From assembly GCA_937893785.1 (NCBI GenBank), contig CALCSP010000282.1, positions 1 through 8,377 of the forward strand: 8,377 nt of DNA. Direction: 5' to 3'. Both the position numbers and the translations under genes were made by a program. Under the pieces are notes generated by a model, which had not been told where the DNA came from, did not search any database, and worked only from the letters and a program-made list of their open reading frames with translations. How positions within the stretch are numbered: position 1 is the first letter of the stretch; the number at the start of each line of letters is the position of its first letter. This document shows, in pieces, positions 1-6,339 of the stretch. This DNA comes from an uncultured Verrucomicrobiales bacterium (GTDB lineage: Bacteria > Verrucomicrobiota > Verrucomicrobiia > Verrucomicrobiales > DEV007).

Positions 1-111
1 ATTGATCCCCGAGGATCTGGTAAATGCCTCGACTATCGGTAACAGGGAACGGGTTGCCAACGCGGGGGCCTCATCGGTAATGGTGTAGATTATGGTCGGA
101 CTCTTGGGCAT
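1..111 (-). CDS. icd: Monomeric NADP-dependent isocitrate dehydrogenase, N-terminal fragment (runs off the left edge)
   Basis: Only the first 37 codons lie in the window, read on the minus strand from an ATG at 111-109. The translation starts MPKSPTIIYTITDEAPALAT and continues RSLLPIVEAFTRSSGIN. This closely matches the remembered N-terminus of the roughly 740-residue monomeric isocitrate dehydrogenases (Azotobacter/Corynebacterium type, I-I-Y-T-x-T-D-E-A-P-A-L-A-T followed by SLLPI-x-x-AFT-x-SSGI). The family oxidatively decarboxylates isocitrate to 2-oxoglutarate with NADP in the cytoplasmic TCA cycle. It differs from the common dimeric Icd and is widespread but patchy in bacteria. No Shine-Dalgarno sequence precedes the ATG. 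The gene follows the MscS channel on the same strand after a 148-bp gap, so it probably has its own promoter. The family call is secure for so short a piece; whether the rest is intact cannot be seen. Confidence 0.85.
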   Translation of the reverse strand, partial: MPKSPTIIYTITDEAPALATRSLLPIVEAFTRSSGIN

Positions 112-178
112 GGTCGTTAATTGGTATTTGGAGTAAGGCGGGCTTTGGCTATGACACCAAAATCATTTCAGGAGAAGG

Positions 179-207
179 GATTTAAGCGAGAAGCTGCATA
201 AGGTCAA
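179..207 (-). promoter_or_regulatory. Candidate sigma-70-like promoter for the isocitrate dehydrogenase gene
   Basis: On the minus strand a -35-like TTGACC (207-202) is followed after exactly 17 bp by TAAATC (184-179). The -35 matches consensus at five of six positions, the -10 at only three. It lies about 68 bp upstream of the ATG at 111, within the 148-bp gap after the channel gene (112-259). No hairpin-plus-T-run terminator was found in that gap. This is a by-eye match and therefore weak. Confidence 0.22.
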
Positions 208-259
208 AAGACAATCGAGTAACACGCCGAACAAGCCTTTTAGGTCTGCGCCTTGAATT

Positions 260-1567
260 CTAGCTTACCTGATGGATATGGATGTCCTGCTGCGGATAGG
301 GAATACTGATTCCTTCGCGGTCAAATTCAGCCTTCACCTTCTGAATCACATCCCAGTGCACCTGCCAGTAATCTCCGGTATTGACCCAGGGCCTGCAGAT
401 AAAATTCACCGATGAGTCGGCAAGCTCGTGAAGTTGGATAACCGGCTCAGGTTCCTCAAGAACCAACTCATGGTTAGACACGATACGCCCGAGAATTTCC
501 CTTGCCTTGTCAGCATCATCATCATAGCCGATACCAAAAATCATATCAACACGCCGAGTGTCACTTGCCGAGGCATTGGTGATGACCTGCCCCCATACAT
601 TTCTATTGGGGACCAATACAACTTTGTTATCAAAGGTCCTGATCGTAGTGCTCACCAGGCTTACGCGGTCAATCTTTCCGTTCACTCCACCTACTTCAAC
701 GGAATCTCCAACATCAAAGGGCCTGTAAATAAGCAACATGACGCCGGAAGCAAAATTGCCAAGTGTATCCTGCAAGGCAAAGCCGATAATAAATGATGCG
801 CCGCCAATTACGGCAAGTAACGCTCCAACGTTCACACCGACCGTGCCTAGGGCTACTAGAAGACCAATACACATCACCGCCCGGAATGAAATCGTTACCA
901 TGAACTGCTCCAGCAGCTCCGAGAACCGGTCACTAAGTTCCGTAGCTCGCGCAACGACACGACGTACAAAACGGGCAATGATCCAGAAGATAAAGACGAT
1001 GCCCAAAAATTTCAGTATCTGTAATCCCCATTTTACTCCCCCGTCCTTGGCAACCAGCCAACCGGTAAAAGCCTCCCAAGTTGCTCCCGCATCGGTTACA
1101 TCAACCTGGGCCCCACTCACTGCATTGGCGTAGTCAACAAACTCAGCAACATCCCCCCCTTTTGACTCAAGTTCGGCAATGACCAACTGAAAACGGGTGA
1201 GCGCAGAAGCCTTTTCCTCCCTAAGCTTTTTTAATTCCGGAGTGGAGCCAGCCTTTATCGTCAATGTCGAAATCTGCGTGACCTTGGCTTTTACGATGTC
1301 CTGCCAGGCCCGCGCTTCAGACATGAGTTCGTCCTTGGTAAGCGGCTGGAGAAGCAAACTGAGATGCTTTTCCGAAATATCCAGACTTTGCCCATCAGGT
1401 AAATCAACCGAAGCTCGCTGGTTGCCTCCCACTGGATTTTCATCAGCAGTTTGATTCCCTCTCAACAAATCAGGGTAGAACCACAAACATAAAAAGGCCA
1501 ATACAGGCAGGAGCGATCGAAAGTTCATCATCTTGTTGGATTTGGTTAAGCAATAGGACTTCACCAT
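260..1567 (-). CDS. MscS-family small-conductance mechanosensitive channel with N-terminal periplasmic extension
   Basis: This inner-membrane channel opens under membrane tension to release solutes during osmotic downshock. The 435-residue protein has a hydrophobic signal or anchor (about 15-32), a largely hydrophilic Lys/Glu-containing segment (about 40-178, probably periplasmic), and three membrane helices at about 182-203, 224-244 and 247-281. The pore-helix region carries ALLAVIGGASFIIGFALQD and NFASGVMLLIYRPFDVGD. The beta domain follows (VGGVNGKIDRVSLVSTTIRT, VLVPN), then the alpha/beta domain ending in the family hallmark GISIPYPQ at 419-426. From TM1 onward it aligns with the whole of E. 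coli MscS (286 residues); the extra length is N-terminal. Neither the ATG at 1567 nor the tandem ATGs at 1531 and 1528 has a Shine-Dalgarno sequence. The internal starts give a more classical signal peptide and fit the candidate promoter, so the true start may be 1531 or 1528. It is transcribed alone, divergently from the PEP-CTERM gene. Confidence 0.93.
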   Translation of the reverse strand: MVKSYCLTKSNKMMNFRSLLPVLAFLCLWFYPDLLRGNQTADENPVGGNQRASVDLPDGQSLDISEKHLSLLLQPLTKDELMSEARAWQDIVKAKVTQISTLTIKAGSTPELKKLREEKASALTRFQLVIAELESKGGDVAEFVDYANAVSGAQVDVTDAGATWEAFTGWLVAKDGGVKWGLQILKFLGIVFIFWIIARFVRRVVARATELSDRFSELLEQFMVTISFRAVMCIGLLVALGTVGVNVGALLAVIGGASFIIGFALQDTLGNFASGVMLLIYRPFDVGDSVEVGGVNGKIDRVSLVSTTIRTFDNKVVLVPNRNVWGQVITNASASDTRRVDMIFGIGYDDDADKAREILGRIVSNHELVLEEPEPVIQLHELADSSVNFICRPWVNTGDYWQVHWDVIQKVKAEFDREGISIPYPQQDIHIHQVS

Positions 1568-1570
1568 ACC

Positions 1571-1599
1571 ATATGACCATCTAAGTGCCCCCTAGTCAA
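1571..1599 (-). promoter_or_regulatory. Candidate promoter for the MscS-type channel
   Basis: On the minus strand TTGACT (1599-1594) is followed after 17 bp by TCATAT (1576-1571). The -35 is good (five of six positions) and the -10 poor (three of six). Transcription would begin near 1564, just inside the longest reading frame, which would favour translation from the ATGs at 1531 or 1528. The rest of the divergent gap, to 1746, showed no other motif that could be assigned. Confidence 0.25.
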
Positions 1600-1746
1600 A
1601 ACAAGCCCTGCAGATCTTAAGGAGATAGTCCTGAAAGCTCCACAAATTGCTCTGCCTCATGTGGTTTACCCGGAAACGCAGTGAATGGACGACTCTTTGA
1701 AAACCTTAATTGGTTCTGCCCTATCAAAGTATGCTATATTAGGAAC

Positions 1747-2424
1747 ATGAAAATCCATGCGGTTGCCCGCTGCATTACGCTCATTCTTCTCTTAACCGGC
1801 ACAGCCCCTGCAGTCACCCTGTTTCAGGTAGATGATTTCAGCAATGGAACTGCCGGATGGATAGAAGGAAACCCTTCACCCAACCCACCAGTTGCCACTG
1901 GCATCGGCAACGACAACAATCCATTTCTACAAAATGATTCATCCGGAGGTGGTGGTCCCGGGAGCAGAATGGCCATGTATAACGACCTGCAGTGGACAGG
2001 TGACTATATCGGAGGCGGCATCACTGCTATCCGCCTTGAAGCCGGGACCTTTGGACCGGAAACGATTAACCTGCGCCTCGCCTTCAATGGAACAGGCGGC
2101 TGGTTCACAACAGATGCCGTACCGCTTGTCAATAATGATCCGCTCGATCCACAGTGGCGGTTGTTAACTTTCAGTCTCTTGCCCGGCGACCTGACACATG
2201 TCGGGCAGGGAAACGGCGTATTTGCCGACACCATGAGCAACGTTACACGAATGGAAATTTATTCCGGGGGCGGCTTTTTGAGTGCAGGCAGCCTGATCCG
2301 TGGCGAGGCCATCAACGCTTCTCTTCTACTGGACCAAATACAGGCAGTTCCCGAACCTTCGTCCACGCTACTTTTAATGCTGATCGCCGTTGCTGCCTTT
2401 ACCCGCCGGACTCGGCCAAGCTAA
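1747..2424 (+). CDS. PEP-CTERM sorting domain-containing secreted protein
   Basis: This is a 225-residue exported protein of unknown function with the bipartite signature of exosortase substrates. It has an N-terminal signal peptide (MKIHAVARCITLILLLTGTAPA, probable cleavage near residue 22). Its C-terminus has VPEPS at 201-205, then a hydrophobic helix (about 206-219) and a basic tail RRTRPS. By analogy the tail is cut by an exosortase and the protein ends up on the cell surface or in an exopolysaccharide matrix. The middle is Gly/Asn/Asp-rich with alternating hydrophobic strands (DDFSNGTAGW, WTGDYIGGGITAIRL, INLRLAFNGTGGWF). This resembles beta-sandwich domains common in PEP-CTERM proteins; no catalytic motif was seen. 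The frame is open upstream to a GTG at 1681, but 1747 is chosen because it begins the signal peptide directly and AGGA lies just before it. It is convergent with the epimerase gene, 9 bp apart. No exosortase gene is visible. Confidence 0.85.
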   Translation: MKIHAVARCITLILLLTGTAPAVTLFQVDDFSNGTAGWIEGNPSPNPPVATGIGNDNNPFLQNDSSGGGGPGSRMAMYNDLQWTGDYIGGGITAIRLEAGTFGPETINLRLAFNGTGGWFTTDAVPLVNNDPLDPQWRLLTFSLLPGDLTHVGQGNGVFADTMSNVTRMEIYSGGGFLSAGSLIRGEAINASLLLDQIQAVPEPSSTLLLMLIAVAAFTRRTRPS

Positions 2425-2433
2425 GCTTAATGG

Positions 2434-3387
2434 CTAGCGGGCAATCCCAAAAGCAAACGGATCGTCTTGGTCTATGATCATAACCGATTGGCTGTTCACC
2501 CACGCTCTACCGGTCACAATTGGAATCACGCGGTTACCCTCAAGCGGTTCAATACGCCCACTGAAAACCGTCTTCAGGATACTGCTCTGTCGCCAGATAC
2601 TCCCTGGCTTGAGTTTACCGGCATCATAAAGACAGGCCAGCTTTGCGCTCGTTCCCGTGCCACACGGAGAACGATCGTATTGACCACCTGGACACATCAC
2701 AAAATTACGGGAATCGCTCTGATCATCTGGCGGCGGACCAAAGACCTCAACGTGATCAATTCTGTCTCCATTCTCCCCGGTAATTCCTGCCGACGAAAGT
2801 GCATCCATCACGGCAAGGGTAAAGTCCGACAAAATAGAAATATTATCATACGATAACTCCGGACCAAAACCGTCGATAAGGAAGAACCAGTTGCCCCCCC
2901 AAGCAATATCCCCCATGATCTCGCCCCAGCCGGAAACCTCGACTGCCACAGACTTACGATACCGATAACTGGGCACATTGGCGACCGTGACTGATCCCTC
3001 AGGGTTCAATGTGGCAGTCACAATGCCTACCGGCGTTTCAATGCGATGCTCACCAGCTGTTATTTGACCGATAAATTCAAGAGTTTTTACCAATCCTATG
3101 GTTCCATGAAGACAATGGTTTAGTAGCCCTGCATTATTGAAGAAAATCACACCACACTCACACTCTTCTAATTCAGAATCGCAGAGTAAAGCGCCAACCA
3201 TCGCTTCAAATCCACGGGGTTCGCCAAGCAAGGCTGCACGCAAAAAATCAGCGTTCTCTACAAACCCCGACAAGCGCTCCCTCATCGTACCTCCGCCGAT
3301 ATCCGGAACACCATCCATAACCACCCGGGTTGGTTCCCCCTCGGTGTGGGAATCAATGACACTGATACGCTGCAACTTTTCGGACAT
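2434..3387 (-). CDS. 4-hydroxyproline 2-epimerase (proline racemase family)
   Basis: This cytoplasmic, cofactor-independent epimerase interconverts trans-4-hydroxy-L-proline and cis-4-hydroxy-D-proline, the first step of bacterial hydroxyproline catabolism. The 317-residue length is usual for the family. Visible motifs are DSHTEGEPTR (12-21), the first catalytic Cys92 in HCLHGTIG, GDIAWGGNWFF (159-169), and the second catalytic Cys242 in DRSPCGTGTSAKLA (238-251), with DDPFAFGIAR at the end. It resembles the Pseudomonas 4-hydroxyproline epimerase, as remembered, nearly end to end. Having both cysteines argues for epimerase or racemase activity and against trans-3-hydroxy-L-proline dehydratase, which has Thr at the second site. 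One oddity is Leu after Cys92 where CGHGTIG is usual. The ATG at 3387 lacks a clear Shine-Dalgarno sequence but lies only 15 bp after the dehydrogenase stop, so the two genes form one operon. Proline racemase is the less likely alternative. Confidence 0.9.
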   Translation of the reverse strand: MSEKLQRISVIDSHTEGEPTRVVMDGVPDIGGGTMRERLSGFVENADFLRAALLGEPRGFEAMVGALLCDSELEECECGVIFFNNAGLLNHCLHGTIGLVKTLEFIGQITAGEHRIETPVGIVTATLNPEGSVTVANVPSYRYRKSVAVEVSGWGEIMGDIAWGGNWFFLIDGFGPELSYDNISILSDFTLAVMDALSSAGITGENGDRIDHVEVFGPPPDDQSDSRNFVMCPGGQYDRSPCGTGTSAKLACLYDAGKLKPGSIWRQSSILKTVFSGRIEPLEGNRVIPIVTGRAWVNSQSVMIIDQDDPFAFGIAR

Positions 3388-3402
3388 GCGATAAAGCCTA
3401 AC

Positions 3403-4674
3403 TCAAAACCGGACAGGTGCCAGCTTGGCGATGTCAATATCCGGTAACCCGCCACCCAACAGTTGCGCAACCAAGTGACCAGTCACCGGAGCAAGACTCA
3501 GGCCCATCATTGCATGGCCTGTCACTATAAATGCATTACTCGCAACGGGCCCAACCGGGCCAATATATGGAAGCCCGTCTGGGGCACATGGTCGCAATCC
3601 CGCCCAGCGGTTCACCCCGTCAAAATGCTGCATTTGAAACTTCGGAAAACATCGCGAAACCGATCTGCAAATTCCCCTGATCCTGCGCTCGTTAACAGCA
3701 AGATTTCTGCCACCAATCTCCATGGTGCCTGCAAACCTCAAGGTATCCCCAATAGGCGTAACTGCCACCCGAGCCTCCGTTAGGATAGAACACACCCGGG
3801 GTAATTGCACCGGATCCTCCAATGTCATGGAATACCCTTTACCTGATGCCATCGGCAAACTGAGGCCAAGTTCACGCGCTAGGTCCGGTGACCATGCCCC
3901 GCCCGCGATGACGACTTGTTCGGCATCAACCTCATCATTGTTGCAGGGGCCCGAAGATACACGCACTGCCCTCACCTTTCCGGCTTCAGTGCAAAAGCCT
4001 TTCACATCGGCATCATAAATAAATTGCCCACCCCGTTCTGAAATTTGTTCACGCAAACCAGATAAAAAGGCATGAGGACTCAAATGGCAGTCCTCCTTAA
4101 ACCAGACCCCGCCGGCAACTGCCATGTCTACGTCAGGGTCAATTTCCTTAAGCCTTCGTGCACTGCAAACCTCAACTTCCATTCCAAGTTCTTTTGCTTT
4201 TGCAGCCAGCGTCGCCTCACTTTCTAGGGTTTGCGTTTTTTCACAGAGCATCAACAACCCACGCTTAACGAGCCCGTAGTCAAACTCAGTGGACAATTCA
4301 ACAAACAACTCTCGGCTTCTCAGATTAAGTTCACACAACAGGCTTCGGCATGCATCAACGTGAGACTTGTTGGCATGCCGCCAGAACAAATATGCCCAGC
4401 GAATAAGTGCAGGGCGAATACTAAAGGAAAAGGGACTCTCCGGATTAAGCATCCAGCGTAAACCCAGAGCAATCATGCCAGGTGCCGCTAGTGGCACGAA
4501 ATGGCTTGGCACAACCATTCCGGCATTTTCCGCCGAGCAATTGTCGCCTGCCTCAGGCTCACGCTCAAGGACCGTCACCTGCTTGCCGGATCGCAAAGCA
4601 TAATAAGCAACACAAAGACCTACCACACCACCACCAACCACAACGACATGATCACCATCTGAATTGGTATCCAT
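3403..4674 (-). CDS. FAD-dependent D-amino-acid dehydrogenase, DadA-like; probable D-hydroxyproline dehydrogenase
   Basis: The 423-residue protein is a flavin oxidoreductase of the DAO/DadA family. Its N-terminus has the dinucleotide-binding fold VVVVGGGVVGLCVAYYAL (GGGVVG at 14-19), ending in the acidic TVLERE. Then come SAENAGMVVPS and APGMIALGLRWML, both as in E. coli DadA, a GYSMTL segment, LRFAGTMEIGG, and the C-terminal flavin/substrate motif RWAGLRPCAPDGLPYIG (356-372). Operon position immediately before a 4-hydroxyproline epimerase suggests the substrate is cis-4-hydroxy-D-proline, oxidised to pyrroline-4-hydroxy-2-carboxylate with electrons passed to the respiratory chain; this is inference from context. 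The frame is open to a TTG at 4734 with ATGs at 4701 and 4689. The ATG at 4674 is chosen because GGAG lies 8 nt before it and the protein then starts just ahead of the FAD fold. D-alanine or another D-amino acid remains possible. Confidence 0.87.
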   Translation of the reverse strand: MDTNSDGDHVVVVGGGVVGLCVAYYALRSGKQVTVLEREPEAGDNCSAENAGMVVPSHFVPLAAPGMIALGLRWMLNPESPFSFSIRPALIRWAYLFWRHANKSHVDACRSLLCELNLRSRELFVELSTEFDYGLVKRGLLMLCEKTQTLESEATLAAKAKELGMEVEVCSARRLKEIDPDVDMAVAGGVWFKEDCHLSPHAFLSGLREQISERGGQFIYDADVKGFCTEAGKVRAVRVSSGPCNNDEVDAEQVVIAGGAWSPDLARELGLSLPMASGKGYSMTLEDPVQLPRVCSILTEARVAVTPIGDTLRFAGTMEIGGRNLAVNERRIRGICRSVSRCFPKFQMQHFDGVNRWAGLRPCAPDGLPYIGPVGPVASNAFIVTGHAMMGLSLAPVTGHLVAQLLGGGLPDIDIAKLAPVRF

Positions 4675-4806
4675 ATTATCTTCTCCCATCACGTAATCCA
4701 TATTTATCCCAGCCTGTAATAATGAAAGCTGCAATCAAATATTTTACACATCTAATAGTAGCAGCAGCCTATAAAAAGGCGTAATGAAGATCATCAATTC
4801 ATCAAA
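4675..4806. promoter_or_regulatory. Divergent intergenic region between the hydroxyproline operon and the sulfatase genes
   Basis: This 132-bp AT-rich gap must hold promoters for both the minus-strand hydroxyproline pair and the plus-strand sulfatases. On the minus strand, TTGATG (4796-4791) and TATAGG (4772-4767) are 18 bp apart, a weak promoter candidate. On the plus strand TATAAA (4770-4775) could be a -10 element, but no -35 lies at proper spacing. A small inverted repeat GCCT/AGGC spans 4767-4780. TCATCAA occurs twice with an 8-bp period (4791-4797, 4799-4805) right before the sulfatase ATG. GGAG on the minus strand at 4686-4683 is the ribosome-binding site used to choose the dehydrogenase start. 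No recognised operator or riboswitch was seen. Confidence 0.35.
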
Positions 4807-6279
4807 ATGAAAGTCCTACTGCAGACCATCCTATTTACCACGCTTGTGATTTCAATCACACAGGCTAATGAAAAGCCGAATATCCTCTTCATCGCAATCG
4901 ATGACCAAAATGACTGGATCGGTTGCCTGAACGGCCACCCGCAGGTCAAAACACCGCATATCGACAAACTTGCTGAGCGTGGGACGGTTTTCCTCAATGC
5001 CCATTGCCAGTCACCACTTTGCAATCCTTCGCGCACCAGCCTGATGACCGGGCTGCGTCCAACCACAACCGGAATCTACGGTCTCGCACCATGGTTCCGC
5101 GACGTGCCGGAGTTAAACAATCTAGTTACCCTTCCCCAATACCTTAAGTCTCACGGTTACAAGACACTCTCCACAGGAAAAATTTATCATGGCAGATACG
5201 GCCGGAACCCGAAAAGGGACAAGGAATTTGATGTTGTGGGTCCGGGTGCCACTGGTGCTCCATTCCCAAAGCAACGCCTAGTAAAAAACACGCCTCGACC
5301 TCATAAGCTGGTTGACTGGGGAACCTTTCCTCACAATGACGAGGACAAGGGCGACTACAAGATCGCAAGCTGGGCCGTTGAACAACTCGATGCAAAACCT
5401 GAGGGACCTTTTTTCCTCTCTGTCGGATTTTTCCTACCCCATGTCCCATGCTTTGCCACCCAGAAATGGTTTGACCTCTATCCCGAACAAACCCTGAAGC
5501 TCCCCGAGATAAAGCGAGATGATCGCAAGGACACCCCAAGGTTTTCTTGGTATTTACACTGGAGTCTGCCGGAAGTTAGGCTGAAATTCCTTGAGCAGAA
5601 TAAAGAATGGAAAAACCTGACACGCTCATACCTGGCATGCACAAGTTTTGTCGATGAGCAGGTTGGTCGTGTGCTCGAAGCTCTTGAACGCAACGGATTT
5701 GCCGACAACACCATTGTTGTCCTCTGGTCCGATCATGGTTGGCACATCGGTGAAAAAGCGATCACAGGAAAAAACACCCTGTGGGATGACGGCACGCGCG
5801 TGCCACTGATTTTTGCGGGTCCAGGAATCGAAAAAGGGCGCTGTAATCAACCAGCCGAGTTGCTTGATATCTACCCGTCCATTAATGAGCTCTGCGGGTT
5901 ACCTTTCAAAAAGGAACTGGAAGGGATTAGCCTCATGCCGCAACTAAAAGATGCAAACGCCAAACGCAAGCGTCCTGCCATCACTTGTCATAACCACGAC
6001 AACAACGGTGTGCGTTCGGAAAAATGGCGTTATATCCGCTACGCAGACGGTAGCGAAGAACTCTACAACATGGTGGAAGATCCTAACGAATGGCATAACC
6101 TTGCCAGCAACCCCGAATACAGGTCTATCATCGAGGAGCACCGCAAATGGATTCCAGCAAACAACCGTAAACCTGCCCCAGGAAGTCGCGCCCGCATCCT
6201 GACCTATGATAAAAAAACGGGCGCAGTTACCTGGGAAGGAAACCCCGTAAAGCCCAGTGACCCGGTTCCGGAAATCTGA
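4807..6279 (+). CDS. Secreted S1-family sulfatase, iduronate-2-sulfatase-like (CNPSR site)
   Basis: This exported type I sulfatase hydrolyses sulfate esters, probably on a sulfated polysaccharide. A signal peptide (residues 1-20, likely cleaved after TQA) precedes the alkaline-phosphatase-like fold. Visible active-site parts are the metal ligands in IDDQ (31-34), Cys72 in LCNPSRTSLMTG, which is the CxPSR signature converted to formylglycine, Lys125 in STGKIYH, His212 in FLPHVP, Asp309/His310 in WSDHGWHIGEK, and NTLWDDGTRVPL at 323-334. The C-terminal part has the typical RYADGSEELYNMVEDPNEWHN segment. The DDQNDWIGCLNGHPQVKTPHID opening and the STGKIYH site resemble iduronate-2-sulfatase-type proteins common in Planctomycetota and Verrucomicrobiota; the actual substrate cannot be told from sequence. 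No maturase (FGE or anSME) is in the window. The ATG at 4807 lacks a Shine-Dalgarno sequence but starts the signal peptide directly. A second sulfatase follows 60 bp later, probably co-transcribed. Confidence 0.92.
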   Translation: MKVLLQTILFTTLVISITQANEKPNILFIAIDDQNDWIGCLNGHPQVKTPHIDKLAERGTVFLNAHCQSPLCNPSRTSLMTGLRPTTTGIYGLAPWFRDVPELNNLVTLPQYLKSHGYKTLSTGKIYHGRYGRNPKRDKEFDVVGPGATGAPFPKQRLVKNTPRPHKLVDWGTFPHNDEDKGDYKIASWAVEQLDAKPEGPFFLSVGFFLPHVPCFATQKWFDLYPEQTLKLPEIKRDDRKDTPRFSWYLHWSLPEVRLKFLEQNKEWKNLTRSYLACTSFVDEQVGRVLEALERNGFADNTIVVLWSDHGWHIGEKAITGKNTLWDDGTRVPLIFAGPGIEKGRCNQPAELLDIYPSINELCGLPFKKELEGISLMPQLKDANAKRKRPAITCHNHDNNGVRSEKWRYIRYADGSEELYNMVEDPNEWHNLASNPEYRSIIEEHRKWIPANNRKPAPGSRARILTYDKKTGAVTWEGNPVKPSDPVPEI

Positions 6280-6339
6280 AAATCCCTCCCAGCGAAAACG
6301 ATCGGAAAACATCCATCTACCCCTTAACTTGCTGCAGCA

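Noticed and set aside
1197..1454. Plus-strand open frames within the channel gene (428-796, 738-1133, 1197-1454)
   Set aside because: They lie antisense to a well-supported MscS gene, and their translations show no domain, signal peptide or family resemblance.
2411..2440. Possible shared terminator between the convergent PEP-CTERM and epimerase genes around AAGCTAAGCTT
   Set aside because: Only short imperfect complementarity exists, with no GC-rich stem or T-run, and the gap is just 9 bp.
4675..4734. Longer dehydrogenase starting at TTG 4734 or at ATG 4701 or 4689
   Set aside because: The added residues carry no signal or domain, and a GGAG site is well placed for the ATG at 4674.
4767..4780. 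GCCT-ATAAAA-AGGC hairpin in the divergent gap as a terminator
   Set aside because: The stem is only 4 bp, with no T-tract on either strand that would fit a terminator for a flanking gene.
5144..6312. Minus-strand frames antisense to the first sulfatase (5144-5539, 5944-6312)
   Set aside because: They are shadows of a gene whose catalytic motifs are all intact on the plus strand.
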